DNA of 64,000 nt from Phaeosaccion multiseriatum (GCA_965112735.1 OZ218955.1:1-64000); one strand, 5' to 3'. Positions 10,901 to 22,098 are shown, counted from the stretch's first letter. The notes: generated by a model not told the origin, from the letters alone. Made by a program: numbers and translations.

Positions 10901-13766
10901 TGCCAGAGTTAGAGCCGGGAAAGTCGTAGCCGCCATTGACTTTCATGTACGCCTTCTCGATTATCGATACCTGGCAGGCATATAGGGGATAGCAATGGAT
11001 GGTTGAGTCAGTCAGTTGGACGACCGCCTGGCTGTCAGTTGCGATTCCCTCCTGCCTCACCCAGAGCTCGCTGGGGTCGTTACTCTTGGAGCAGAGCAGC
11101 TGCCCCTTGTTGCCCACGGGAAGGCGATCGTCCACTACCACCTTGCGCACGACCCCTGCAGGGCGGAAGGATGGCAGTGGATGGGGTGAGGGGGGGGGGC
11201 TCAGGGAGGCAAGGGTAGCCCTACACGCTTGCAAGCCCTCAGCAGGGCGCTTGTAGCATGCACTTACTCACTTCCTTATAGACTCACCGTTGATCCACAG
11301 CTTGACCATGTACTTTCCGTCGGGGTTGTACACCGGTACGCCCCTCTTGTCCTGCGGAAAGATGATGTTGGTGATGAGGGGCCTCTTGTGGCGCTGCTCG
11401 TAAGCGCTGGTGATACACAGGCTGGCCACGAAGGAGCAGTCGCCGATCATGTCCTGTGTGATGCTGAGGGGGTAGGAGGGTTGGGGCGATGGCACCCAAC
11501 GGGGCGTGGCGAGGTGGGCTCTTACCTGTAAGGCGTGATGTTCTTGATCATCGCCAGAGAGGCCCGCGACGCGTCCCCAGAGGCCTCCAACATCTCGCTG
11601 GGCCTGCGTACGTGCGTTTGTGTGTGCGTGTGTGCGTGGGTGCGTGTGTGCGTGGGTGCGTGTGTGCGTGTGGGCGTGTGGGGGGTTTGGTTTGGCTCGG
11701 GTTAGGGTCAGAGAGAGAGTGGCGGGTAGGGCAGGGCTCGTATGCGTTCTCCCCTCCGGCCCCGAGAGGGGAGAGGGGAGGGGAAGGGAGGCGGGAAGGT
11801 GCAGGACATTTGCCTCTCGACACAACACCGCACGGTATGGAGCGCCCCTCGGGGAAGAGGCAGCAACACAGAGAGTGGACAGTGGAGAGTATCAGCCTCA
11901 TCTTGCCCCCCGCTCGCCGCCCCCCCCCCTTGCGGCGGATGGAGCACATCTGCCCGGCGGCCTCTCTGCGTCTCTCTCTGCGTCTCTGGCTGCCCCCCCC
12001 GATCCAACCTCACCCACTGCAATCCAGTACCATCCACTGCCATCCACTACCATCCTCCTGGGCTCGCACCTCTTGAAGGCGGCGAATTTCTTCTTCTGCG
12101 ACTCCCCTAAAGCGAGCAGGCCGTCGGGATCCTCCCATTTGCCGCCGCCGGCAAAGTGAAACTTCTCCAGCCTGAGCAGGTGGTGATACGGACAGGGCAG
12201 GGCAGGGCAGGGCAGGGCAGGGCAGGGCAGGGCAGGGCAGCGCAGAGCTGAGTGTAGCTGAGCTTAAGGCGTTGGGGGCGCAACATTTGCCCCACCAAGC
12301 AAGTAAGCACGTCAGGGGGTGTTTTGCGTGAAGCCGACCCAAGGGCGTGCTCAACGTGGGGCGGACGCGGCCTCCACGCTCCGTCGCCCGAACCGGACAA
12401 AGGAGAGCTGCCCGCGCATGATGCCACTCGCAAACCCACTCGCTCACTCACTCACTGACTTACTCACCGGCCGTCCTCCTCTAGCCATGGCATGAAGATG
12501 AGTCCGTTGACGCGAGACGAGTCCCGCAGCACGGCAATCTCGTCAGAGGTGAGGTCACTCTTCGTGCTCCTTGGCCGGGCCTTAGGCCTCGCTGGGGCAG
12601 CAGGGGCGGCAGTTGGTGGTACAGCGGCAGGGGCGGCAGGGGCAGAGTACACGTCAAGCCCCTCCTTGATGTGCTCCGCTTTGGTGAGAGCATCGAGGGC
12701 CTTTCGTTGCCAGGTCTGTAGCAGCTCTGCGGGCAGGCGAGAGCCTTCACCCGTGAGCGAGAGAGGGGGAGAAGGGGAGAGGGGGAGGAGGAGGAACGGG
12801 GGGTACGGAGGAGGAGGAGGTCCTCGTAAGAAGGGGGCTTGAACGAGGGAAAGGGAAGGTCAAAGTCGGCGCCGCGCCAACATGCAGGACCAGGAACCGA
12901 GAGCGCCTCGTTAGCACTTCACTTGCCCTCCTTCTGCCTTGTTAGCACTTCACATACCCTCCTACTGCCTTGTCAGCACTTCACTTGCCCTCCTCCTCTC
13001 GACAAGGCACACGATGCACCCCCTCTCCTTGCCCGGCTTGGGTCCCCCCCACACACACCTTGGGCCTTGCACAGTCCCATGTAGGCGGCGATGCCCTCCT
13101 TGTAGGCTTCCACCGCGCCGTGTTCGTAGCCCTTCCCGTGCAGCTCCTCGGCTTGCCTCAGCAGGAGAGCGGCAGGGGCCTCAAGGGCCTCAAGGGCCTC
13201 CGAAGATAGGGTCCTGCCCTGCCCGTACGACTGCCCCTGACCCGGCTCGGGGGGGGGACTTGCTGAGGCCTTGGCGCCCCCCTGAGGGACGCCATGTGGA
13301 GCCTCTGGCAGCTCTTCCCATGCGGAGGGAGAGGGAGCAGCTGCTGCTCCGCTTCGTATCTGCGCTATTCGAGCTCGCCACTTTTGCACTTCTTCCTCCA
13401 GAAGGGCCCTGTTGGCGGCGCTCGCTGTCCCTGCAGCCTGCGGGTCAGAGGGGTCGTGTGGCGGTCAGGGGGGTACGAGAGCAATAGGGAGGGACAAATC
13501 TGGGACCTTGAGAGAGGAGAGCAACAGGGAGGGAGGGGCCAATCTGCGACCCAGAGATCCAGACCGCGAGATGAAGACATAAGTACAGATATCGCTACGA
13601 ACAAGAGGAGAGGAGGTTCCGCGCACCCACCCCGCACCTTGTCGAAGCAGCCCACGCCCTCTTCGTAGAGAGGCAGCGCCTCCCTCTCCTTGCCCTGCTT
13701 ATCCAGGTCCCTCGCAGACTCCAGCGCCGCGAAGCCCAGCTCCAGGAAGTCGCTCTTCTTCGCCAT
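7928..13766 (-). CDS. CAPN7: Calpain-7-like cysteine protease (MIT-MIT-CysPc-C2-like), 14 exons
   Basis: Predicted 1076-residue intracellular cysteine protease of the calpain-7/PalBH type, a family linked to ESCRT-III through MIT domains. Exons (minus): 13766-13638, 13437-13059, 12726-12468, 12171-12070, 11603-11526, 11463-11288, 11155-11061, 10970-10876, 10767-10479, 10327-9856, 9729-9464, 9169-8874, 8707-8356, 8170-7928; all phases close. Two MIT-like three-helix segments occupy roughly residues 1-75 and 115-190, followed by a Pro/Ala linker. The catalytic triad is visible: Cys325 in IGDCSF, His517 in VPSHAYAV and Asn537 in KNPWARK. Two beta-rich calpain-III/C2-like modules follow to the C-terminus. 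The ATG at 13766 opens the first MIT helix ([11 protein letters not shown]). Domain order and length match the family. It is the gene nearest the telomere yet appears intact. Confidence 0.93.
9249..9463. repeat. CACT tetranucleotide array starting at a calpain 5' splice site
   Basis: Fills the intron between calpain exons 11 and 12. In the sense of the gene, exon 11 ends CAACAG and the intron reads GTGAGTGAGTGAG onward, so the array begins at the splice donor itself. Confidence 0.9.
12194..12240. repeat. GGGCA pentamer array in a calpain intron
   Basis: About nine copies of a GGGCA pentamer in the intron between calpain exons 3 and 4, directly next to a copy of the dispersed GGTGATAC motif at 12179-12191. 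Confidence 0.85.
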
Positions 13767-14208
13767 CTGGCGATCCCTCCTCTACTACGCCATCCTTTCC
13801 CCCCTCCGTGAAGTGGCGCAATTCAGAGCGCTACTTGCCGTAGAACAAGCGCCACAACCACAAAACCAGGGCGAGAGGGAGAGGAAGATGCTGATGAAGT
13901 AGGCGAGAAGAACAATACGAGTAAGGAGGAGGAGAAGGCGGCGGACTTCTGCTGTGGAGGAAACCGTGGAGGAAGAAGGGAGGGTGCGTTGTGGTGATAC
14001 GAGTATATTCACAATTGGCTCCACTTTTTTTTCTCTTTCTTTTTCCTTTTCTCTTCTCCAACCAGGCAATTAAGCTAAATACTGCGAACCTCCGCTCTCT
14101 CCTTCTCTCCCTCACTTCCGGTTCCTATAAAGTCAATAAGTAACTCCCGTCCGTTCCACCAGGGGACTTGTCTCATCCTGCACAAGTGCGATTGCCCTCA
14201 ACGGGAAG
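13767..14208. promoter_or_regulatory. Intergenic region, putative calpain promoter
   Basis: 442 bp upstream of the calpain ATG and downstream of the stop codon of the next minus-strand gene. It contains a T/C-rich run at about 14026-14060 on the plus strand (A/G-rich in the sense of the gene). No clear TATA box or other element could be assigned. Confidence 0.35.
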
Positions 14209-15752
14209 TCACGTCTTGCCGGGAAGGAAGGAGGTGTACGGCATGTGGCTGTAGTACTTTGGGGAACTATCGAGGCGAACGTGCAGCCACGCCACGCCCC
14301 CCCCATGTGTGTTGATCCAGGTGGGCCGCTCGTCCCTCTCGCGGACTCGCTCCTCGCTCCTAAGCCCCACCTCCGCCCAGAAAGAGTGCACCTGCATCGA
14401 CAAGGACATAGGGTTTTGAGTGCTGGCCACGCTTCCTGTGCTTCCTTCAGGTGCTAGTCATGTCATGTCATGCTCCGTATGCTTCTTTCCAGTGCTAGTC
14501 ACGCTTCCCTTTCAAAAAAGGCGAGAGGAAGCGTCGCTGACCGATGACCCTCATACTTCACTCACTTCACTTGGAGCAGATTATTCAGGGGGAAAGAGGA
14601 AAGGGGGAAGGGCGCACTACCAGACTACGTCGGAAACCCAGGAGCGGCGGAGGAAAGCAGAGCGCACTGTTAACACACGCACACACGCACAACCAACCTG
14701 CTCACTGGGCGCGCTCTTGAGGAAATCTGTGAGGTGGCCGTAGCTGGAAATGGGCTCATTGTTTGTCTGGCCCTCCCCCTCGGCGGGGCATACCAGCATG
14801 GCGTCACCGGACAAGTTGGAGAAGCTTTGCGTTGAATCAATTGAGACATTGATTGAAATAGAGGCATCAGGAGCAGGTAGAGGGGGGAGGGCAGGGCGAA
14901 GTGCGAAGAGGACGAGTCGAGTCATCAGTTGAGCTGTCAAGTGATGATAGTAAGTACTACGAAGTACTTCGCTCCGCCGAGTGTGTAGTGCCAGGACCCG
15001 CTCTCTTCTCTGCGTCTTCCTTTACCTTATGACGCTGTTCCGCGCAGCACTTGTCAAGTGTTCGGCGAAGGGCCCCGAGTCGGGACGGGCCCTTGCAAGC
15101 ATCGGTGCGGGCACCATCACGAATTCAAAGGGTGTGGTGCGCACGGTACTCTGAGAGGGGAGGGAGAAGGGAGAGGGTGATGCGGTGGTGAGAGAGAAGC
15201 GAAGGAATACGAGGGACACAGAGGCAGCAGATTAGGCTAGGCATGAAAGAATGCAAATGTGTTGTCCATACTTATAGGGTTAGGGTTAGGCTAGGCAGGA
15301 TAGACCACATGGCGCGAGCACGTCCTCACTCTCCCTACACCCCCCTCATACCCTGCTCTCTCTATCGCTTACCCCCCCCGTCCTTCTCTATTATCCCTCA
15401 TACCCTGCTCTCTCCGTCTCTATCCCTTCGCCTCCCTCTCCCTCTCTCCTCTCCCTCATACCCTGCTCTCTCTCTATGCCTTCTTCCCCTCTCTCCCTCT
15501 TCCTTTCCAACCTGAGTGATGGGGGAGCATTCCCAGAACATCGCCTCGCACTGGAAGCCCAGCAGAAGCGTCGAGAAGAACGATCGAAAGGCACTGCTTT
15601 CTTGCAAGAGGCCGAACACGTCGCTGAAGCTAAGAGGCCTGACAGGCTCCTGCTGCTGCTCCAACAACACTTGGACAATCCCCCTCTGAAGACTTGTTTC
15701 CTGGGCTCGAAAGGATGGGGACCTCGACGCCACCACCTCGCCGCTCATTGCG

Positions 15753-15784
<32 letters not shown>

Positions 15785-15913
15785 AAAACTTATGCGGTAC
15801 ACCCCATAAGCCGACAAGACCGTCAAAAACACAGAGAGACACAGCAAGAATGTTCTCCTCCTGCGGGACCCTGTGTTTTGTGGCGGCGGTGGATTCCACC
15901 TGGTCTTGCGCAT
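14209..15913 (-). CDS. Conserved algal protein of unknown function, N-terminal membrane anchor, 4 exons
   Basis: Predicted 278 residues from exons 15913-15512, 15150-15026, 14824-14698 and 14391-14209; phases close. An arginine-rich start (SRRRRT) precedes one hydrophobic segment (LLCLSVFLTVLSAYGVYRI, about residues 20-40) followed by an alanine run, suggesting a type II signal anchor or a cleaved signal peptide. The rest shows blocks I associate with a conserved algal/plant family (recalled as DUF6940, number not checkable here): AFRSFFSTLL..CEAMFWE, FEFVMVPAP.LARARPD, NLSGDAMLVCP and the C-terminal GGGVAWLHVRLDSSPKYY. No catalytic function is known to me. The start at 15913 is the first in-frame ATG; the exon 3 acceptor (CGCAAAG) has a weak pyrimidine tract and is the least certain junction. 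Confidence 0.78.
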
Positions 15914-16326
15914 CTGCGGGTTGGCTTTCCCGGCGATCACCCTAGCATGCTTTCCAACATGTGTGGAGGTCTTGGGGAGCTTAGAAGAGAGGGAAGATCA
16001 GAAAAGGAAAAAAAAGCAGGCGAACCCACGTGTGGTGGTGATACATACATCGCCATTTGTGATTAACACTTGGGGGGCAATCCAATTCGGGGCCACCTCA
16101 GGCCGAAGGAGAAAGAGCAGGACCAGGAAAAGGAGGAGAACACAAAGCAGTGCTAGCAAACAGGGTTGCAGACTTTCAAGAAAGAGCGACTGAAAGACCG
16201 AGGGCAGCAAGTCGCGCACTGCTTTGCGTCCTCCTCCTCCTGCTCCTCCTCCTCCGGCCTGAGGTGGCCTCGAATTTGAGGGGCTGTAATGTATATGCAC
16301 TCGATGCAAGAGGCAAGTGGCAGAGT
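15914..16326. other. Intergenic region with a large inverted repeat
   Basis: 413 bp between the start of the unknown-function gene and the stop of the kelch gene, both on the minus strand. It contains an imperfect inverted repeat: arms about 16085-16153 and 16215-16276, separated by about 60 bp. It could act in 3'-end formation of the kelch transcript, or be a fold-back element. Confidence 0.5.
16085..16276. repeat. Imperfect inverted repeat (62-69 bp arms)
   Basis: The left arm contains GGCCACCTCAGGCC and CACAAAGCAGTGC. The right arm contains the complements GCACTGCTTTGCG and GGCCTGAGGTGGCC in reverse order. The arms differ mainly in a purine/pyrimidine-rich middle. A transcript across it could fold into a long hairpin. 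Confidence 0.75.
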
Positions 16327-17522
16327 CTATTTCCCCCCTCGCATATCCAGAAGGAAGGCATCCCCGCATGTGTCGGTACCCCCCGGGCCCGGCACCGTGA
16401 GCCCCCCGAACAAGGTCAAGCCCGCCTCCCCCGCCAGGCAGAGGTGCCCCGTCCGCGAGGGGCCCCCACACGACACTCCGTCCGCCGTAGGCAGAGACAG
16501 CTGGCTCCAGCTGCAGGCAGGGGAGGGGAGGGGGGGCAGCAAATGGCGGCATGTGAGCGGAGGCAGTGCTGCCTCAGGTGCGATACTGAAGTTCCTTCTC
16601 CGCCCTCGGAGAGAAGCTGTGCCTTCTGAACCTTGCCCACTGGGGGATCACCAACTGCTGCACTTCCCACAGCCCGCAGGTCTAAGGACCAAAGGCCAAG
16701 CACCACGCAACACCACGCAGACAGAGGGAGGCACTCATTCGCTCGTCGCTCACCGCCTTGTGCCGGTGTCGAAGGAGTGGACACCCCGACAGAAGACCCT
16801 TGTCTGCTTGTTGCGGCCTCCGAAGAGGTACAGCCGAGAGTCCACGGCCACCATACTGCGCTCGTTCGGGTTGAGCGAGAGGGGGACGGGGGGGGGGGGG
16901 GATTTCCGCCGTGCGTGAGAGGGAGGGAAGGAGCCCTATTCGCGGGAGCAAAAGACGAGCACTGCCATCCAACCCTAACCCTAATCCTCCATCCACTGCC
17001 ATCCCGCTCCCTACCTGCAGCCGATCCGGGGACTGGGCACCGCTTCGCTCGCTTCAGTCGCCTCCCCGGGGTGGACGAGCTCCCAACGCGGGCTCGCCGC
17101 CGCCGTCGGGTCCGCCTCTCCGCCGCCGCCATCCAATGCCACCCCCCCACCCCCCCCCGGGGTCAGTGAGAGGTCAACGCGCCACATGTCATTGAAGGCC
17201 CTGTCGGGAGTGTTGCCACCGAAAACATACATGAATGACCCCCTCACCACCGCCGCTGCGTGCCCCCCCCTGCCCGCTGGCGCCCCGTGCAAGGCGTCGT
17301 CGTCAACATGCACTCTCCTCCACACGCCACGAGGGGGAGAGGAGCGAGGAGGAGGAGTCCTTCCATCACCGCCGAAAGCGGGGGCTTCTCCGGAGGTGGC
17401 GGAACTCTCTGAAGGGTTGGGGTCGAGGCGCCACAGATCGTTGTAGTTTCTTCCTACAGACGTGCCCCCGAACAAGAACATCATACCCTCGTACGTGACC
17501 GCTCTGCGGAGGGAGGGACAAG

Positions 17523-17566
<44 letters not shown>

Positions 17567-17673
17567 GGCAAGTCGAGGTAAGCGTCGGTAGGCTCCAGCA
17601 CCGGGTGTCAGGACCTTCGTGATCGTCCTCCCCGGGGGATGGTTACAGGCAGGCAGGCAGGCAGGCAGACAGT

Positions 17674-17713
<40 letters not shown>

Positions 17714-17746
17714 TAGACAGACAGACAGACATACAGACAGACAGAC

Positions 17747-17814
<68 letters not shown>

Positions 17815-19847
17815 GGACAGGTCCCCTCCCCCGCCCTCAGGACAGAAGCGCACCCTACTCGCGAGCCTCTGGGATGGAGAGGAGAGCCTCTGGGGTGGAG
17901 AGGACGGAGAGGATCCGTGGCAACTTTGGCGGTTGCGCTTCTTCCCCAGACCCGCTTCCCTTCCGACCCTTTTCATCTCAGTCATTCATCTCAGTCCATG
18001 AATGAAAACAACACCGAACACAACCCCCACCCTAACCCTGACCCTACCGCACTCACGTGTGTCCCCAGCGCTCCCACGGCCTCCCGTCGGTGCCCATGCC
18101 GGACTGGAGCCCCAACATGAGCTCCTGGAGCTGCCCCACGTCCACTAGCCCTAACCCTCCCTCCCCTTCCAAAGCCCCCCCCTGCATCTCCCCCTGCAGC
18201 TGCTGCATCATGTGCTGCACCAGGCCCTGCTGCCGCCCCAGCGTCTCCTCCTGCCAAGCAGCGGCCTGAGCATCTCCCACAGTGTGGTCCTCTCTCCACC
18301 TCCCCTCCGAAACGTCGTACCTGAGCAAGTGGGTGAGGGAATGAGTGAGTGAGTGAGTGAGGGAATGAGTGAGGGAGTGAGTAAGTAAGTGAGAGATTGA
18401 GTGAGTGGGCGAGTAGGTGAGTGAGTGAGAGATGTGAGTGAGAGAGTGAGTGAGTGAGTGATTGAGTGAGTGAGGGAGGATGTGAGTGAGGGAATGAGTG
18501 AGTAAGTGAGGGAGGGAGGGAGTGAGGGAATGAGTGAGTGAGGGAGGGAGTGAGTGAGTGGGTGATTGGGTGAGTGGGTGAGTAGGTGAGTGAGTGAGAG
18601 AGTGAGTGAGTGAGAGAGTGAGTGAGTGAGTGATTGAGTGAGTGAGGGAGGATGTGAGTGAGGGAATGAGTGAGTGAGTGAGGGAGGGAGGGAGGGAGTG
18701 AGGGAATGAGTGAGTGAGGGAGGGAGTGAGTGAGTGGGTGATTGGGTGAGTGGGTGAATGGGTGAGTGAATGGGTGAATGAGTGGGTGAGTGAGTGGGTG
18801 AGTGAGTGGGTGAGTGAGTGTCCTTCCACCTCCTCTGCAACATATCGTACCTCCACAGGTCGCTGAAGAAGGCGCCGCCCTGATCCCCTGACTGCCCCCC
18901 GAACAGCAGCAGCTCGGTGCGCTTGCCCTTGCCCACACTGACGAGGCTTGCAGCCGAGCGGGCAGAGGGCCTCGCAAGCGTGTCCGCCTCTCTCTGCAGA
19001 GCCGCGACGATCTTCGCTGCTGCTTGTGCTTCGGCCTCCTCGCCCTCCCCCATACTCCTGGCCTCACCCCCCACCTGGCTATCCACCTCTTCGAAATCAT
19101 CATCCTCCTCCTCGTCGTCCTCGTCGTCCTCTTGCTCGCTGTCACGGCCTTCTGATGCAGTCTCAAAAGCCTCCTCTGCATCTGGCAGGCTTTCGTCATC
19201 CCCCCCCCCCGGCTCGTGCAGGGCCCCAGACCCGTTGTGCCCATACGCCTGCGCTCCTCCCTCTTGGCCTTCCTCTTGGCCTTGTTGCGCGCCGTCGCTT
19301 CCCTCCTCCACCCCCATATCCTCCTCGCTGTCCTCCTCGCTCTGCTCATCATCATCGCTAGCGTCTTCGGAGATGGGCATCTCTACGTAGTCCGCCCAAG
19401 TCAAGGGCTGTGCGAGAGAGCCCCCAGTGTGCTCACCAGTTTCGTCGGTCGGAGAGCCAAGGAAGGCGAGTGCGTCGCCCTGCAGAGATGCATCGCCGGC
19501 GTCTTGCAGTGTGAAGAGGAGGCGCCCCTCCGCCGCCACGACCTTCCAAAGATCGTTTAGGAGCCCCCTGCTGCCCCGCCCTCCAAACATGAAGAAGGCC
19601 TGACTGCCGTCCTCCTCCTGTACCTCCGCGGCTCTGTGCAAGTAGCGTGGACTCGGCACGGGGAACCTGCGCCAAGGAGGGGGGTGGGCAGACAGACAGA
19701 GAGACGAACGAAGGGGCGTACACAGATAGTTTAGCCGTGATGCAGAGGCGAATGGGGTGGGGGTGGGGGGGGGGGCTAGTCGATAGACGCAGCGTGTGCG
19801 TGTTGACTACGGAGCCTCCCTGTGGGGAGCAAGGTCGTCGCACCAAA

Positions 19848-19889
<42 letters not shown>

Positions 19890-20457
19890 GCTCCCTCCTT
19901 TGCTCCACAGCCCACACTCACAAGCGCGTGGCCCGCTTGCCAGGGGCGGGACGAATAGCCGCACGCTGCCATGTGTAAGCCTGGCGCGTCCAGCAGACAG
20001 CTCGTTGCTTCCAGCAGACAGCCAATGCCCCCCCCTGGGGTGGAGAGCCGCCCTCTGCAACACCGTCCGCCCCCCACAGAGAGGTCCCACGCCTCACGAC
20101 GTGCGCAGCGCCGTCCTTCTTCTTCTTGTGCTGCTGTTGCTGGTCCTCTTGTCCTGCTGCGCCACCTTCTCCAAGGGACAGGTGTCCCAGTGAGCGGCCG
20201 AGCGACAATGACGACACCCCGCAGCCACGGCTCTCTGTCAGAGGCTCTGGGGCCATGTTGATCATGCGGCGCAAGTCCTGAGCGAGGTGGCGTTCCCAGA
20301 TCGGCCGGCCGCCCCTATCGACAAACTCCTTGAGAAAAAGGCAAACAGACTCGCACAGAGCGAGTTCGTGAGGGCCCAAAAAAGTCATGACGCCTATGAG
20401 CAAGTCCGGAGTGAGGCCCAGCAGGAGACACCGCACAGGGGCGTGAGGAGCCGACAT
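16327..20457 (-). CDS. F-box/kelch-repeat protein, 6 exons
   Basis: Predicted 796 residues from exons 20457-19922, 19666-18851, 18320-18057, 17503-17015, 16855-16754 and 16510-16327; phases close. An F-box lies at about residues 11-60 (LTPDLLIGVMTFLGPHEL ... WERHLAQDL), which in this family binds SKP1 in SCF ubiquitin ligases. Six kelch units follow, each with an FGG motif and a later W, as in a six-bladed propeller: FMFGGRGSRG, LLFGGQSGDQ, FLFGGTSVGR, YVFGGNTPDR, YLFGGRNKQT and TLFGGLTVPG. Between blades 1 and 2 is a strongly acidic low-complexity insert of about 120 residues. The likely role is a substrate receptor for ubiquitination; the substrate is unknown. The intron before exon 3 is bounded by duplicated sequence (see findings). 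Confidence 0.9.
17523..17821. repeat. CAGA tetranucleotide arrays in a kelch intron
   Basis: Two blocks (17523-17567 and 17646-17821) within the intron 17504-18056. In the sense of the gene they read CTGT, a pyrimidine-rich array close to the 3' splice site at 17504. Confidence 0.9.
18327..18825. repeat. GAGT tetranucleotide array in a kelch intron
   Basis: About 500 bp of GAGT units with scattered variants, occupying nearly the whole intron between kelch exons 2 and 3 (18321-18850). It reads CTCACTCA in the sense of the gene and ends next to the acceptor. Confidence 0.9.
19851..19889. repeat. GA dinucleotide run
   Basis: A perfect GA run within the first intron of the kelch gene. Confidence 0.85.
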
Positions 20458-20685
20458 GCTTACAGTCACGAACAAAATCTTAAACTCGCTGCGTGTCTGA
20501 AACGAGATCAAATCGTCCGCAAGAAGGAAGGACGGAAAATTAAGTTTCAGTTTTGTAAGCCCTCTCTTTCTCGCCGTTACATTGTACATTCTTTGGATCC
20601 GCCTTTCTCTCTTTCTCTCTCTCAATCGGGGGTCAAGCAGGAGCTGAAGGAGGGACAGGGGAAGGGTTGAGGCCGAGGAGTAGCC
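20458..20685. promoter_or_regulatory. Divergent intergenic region (bidirectional promoter candidate)
   Basis: 228 bp separate the ATG of the F-box/kelch gene (minus, 20457) and the ATG of the next gene (plus, 20686). The strip includes an AT-richer part (about 20530-20600) and a short TC run at 20607-20624. The head-to-head spacing suggests a shared promoter; no specific element is recognised. Confidence 0.5.
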
Positions 20686-22098
20686 ATGCCTGTCAGGAGG
20701 AGAAGCAGCGCGGAGAGCGTGGAGAGACGGGGAGGAGGGAGACGTGGAAAGGAAAGAGCGAGAGGAGGAGGGAGCAGCAGTGAAGCGGAGGGAAGACACG
20801 CCCGAACGGGGGGGAGGAGAAGGAGAAGCAACGAGGAGGCGAGGCGATCGAGGCCTTCGGCTTGCCGCACGAAGCGGGGCCGCAGCAGTAGGCCAACGCG
20901 TGGAAGAGGAGGAGAGAAGGGCGGGAAAGATCACATCACATCTCTTTCCTCAGACGAGGACCTCTCCGCCTCGTCGAGGGCCTCCTTTCGTTCCCTTTGC
21001 TCCGAAAGCAGGAGCAGCAACAGTAACAGGCGGAGTAGAAGTCCATCCTTAGCGAGCATCGACCCGTCGGGAAGTAGCCTCGGCTCCAGCGAAGACGAGC
21101 GCTCCCAGCGCAGGCAAAGAGCCAAGGGGGACCACCTCTTCACTCGGCAGGAGGCCCGTCTCACCAAGGCGTCGCTCAAGCATAAGCTGCTGGGCAGGGA
21201 GGGGGAGGCGCTCAGTCAGGCGGAGAAGGCATGCATGCAGCAGGACCGCAACGACAAGGGCACGCTGGCCACCAAGGACTTCACGAGGACGCTCATGGGT
21301 CTCCAGGCGGCGGCGGGGGGGGTGGGGGGGGGCGCGGCGGCGCTGCACAAGGACGAGGTACTGTGGCTGGCGGAGCAGCTCAAGAGCCGCAACGGGAACA
21401 GAGTCAGGTACCCGCTTATCCGAAAGGTGCTCGGCGTGAGCGACAAGAAGAAGGCCGCTCGAAGGAGAGAGAGAGGCGGCGCGGGCCTAGGGGGGGCGCG
21501 AGGCGACGTGTGCTTGGGGCTCGCCCCCATGAGCCCCGCCCGGAGACGCGGAGCAAGGGCCCGGGGCGGCCAGCAGGAGGACGAGGAGGAGGAGGAGGAG
21601 GGATTGGAGCCTGATCCATGGGCGGTGCGGCACGGCTCTGTGGGGCAGTGGATGCAGCAAGTGGCCTCACCCATGGAACGCAAGCTGGTGAGTCACAGGG
21701 GCAGAGGGCATAGGGCAGAGGGCATAGGGGAGCTAGCTACTACCGTAGCACCGAGGGCCAGGGGCGCTTTCTGGACCGTTCTTGTTCACTCGAGCTCCAC
21801 ACTGTCCCTCTGCCCAGCGCCCTCCCACTCGCAAGACAACATTCCCTCCCTCCTCCCCTCTACATTCCTATTCCTCACCTATACTTCCCCTTCCGCCCCA
21901 CTGCCGAACCGCTGCCCATGCCTTCCACCCCCCCCTGCTGTTCAGTTCTTCGACTTTATGGCCCTCCTTGACAACTTCGAGGGGCTCTGCGGCCTTGATC
22001 ACGACCGCCCCGGAGAGACGTCAGACTTCAGAGCAGCAGGGGCCACTGTCCTTCACCTCGGACCCGCGCTCAAAGCGGCCATCAAGTTCTACGTTTGA
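20686..22098 (+). CDS. Uncharacterised protein, basic Ser/Arg-rich N-terminus, 2 exons
   Basis: Predicted 384 residues from exons 20686-21687 and 21946-22098; the 258 bp intron (GTGAGT...TTCAG) is a multiple of three and stays open, so retention would also be translatable. The first 140 residues are Arg/Ser/Gly-rich and disordered in character. A more ordered part follows (residues about 150-255: EARLTKASLKHKLLGREGE, CMQQDRNDKGTLATKDF), where the D-x-N-x-K-G pattern resembles a degenerate EF-hand loop. An acidic patch and a short conserved-looking C-terminus (FFDFMALLDNFEGL) end the protein. I do not recognise the family; calcium binding is speculative. Confidence 0.75.
   Translation: MPVRRRSSAESVERRGGGRRGKERARGGGSSSEAEGRHARTGGRRRRSNEEARRSRPSACRTKRGRSSRPTRGRGGEKGGKDHITSLSSDEDLSASSRASFRSLCSESRSSNSNRRSRSPSLASIDPSGSSLGSSEDERSQRRQRAKGDHLFTRQEARLTKASLKHKLLGREGEALSQAEKACMQQDRNDKGTLATKDFTRTLMGLQAAAGGVGGGAAALHKDEVLWLAEQLKSRNGNRVRYPLIRKVLGVSDKKKAARRRERGGAGLGGARGDVCLGLAPMSPARRRGARARGGQQEDEEEEEEGLEPDPWAVRHGSVGQWMQQVASPMERKLVSHRGRGHRAEGIGELATTVAPRARGAFWTVLVHSSSTLSLCPAPSHSQDNIPSLLPSTFLFLTYTSPSAPLPNRCPCLPPPPAVQFFDFMALLDNFEGLCGLDHDRPGETSDFRAAGATVLHLGPALKAAIKFYV

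Noticed and set aside
11884-11960. An acceptor CGGCAG|ATG near 11952 as an extra calpain exon
   Set aside because: Joining exon 4 directly to 11603 ([11 protein letters not shown]) preserves phase and matches the calpain-7 layout. The extra segment gives an unrelated sequence.
16176-16361. Extension of the kelch protein beyond the stop at 16327
   Set aside because: The last blade is complete (AFLLDMRGG), the total length closes in frame at 16327, and the downstream sequence is one arm of the inverted repeat.
18208-19659. Minus-strand reading with [10 protein letters not shown] repeats as a kelch-protein domain
   Set aside because: It is translation of a GAGT-array intron. Splicing at 18850/18321 restores a clean kelch repeat.
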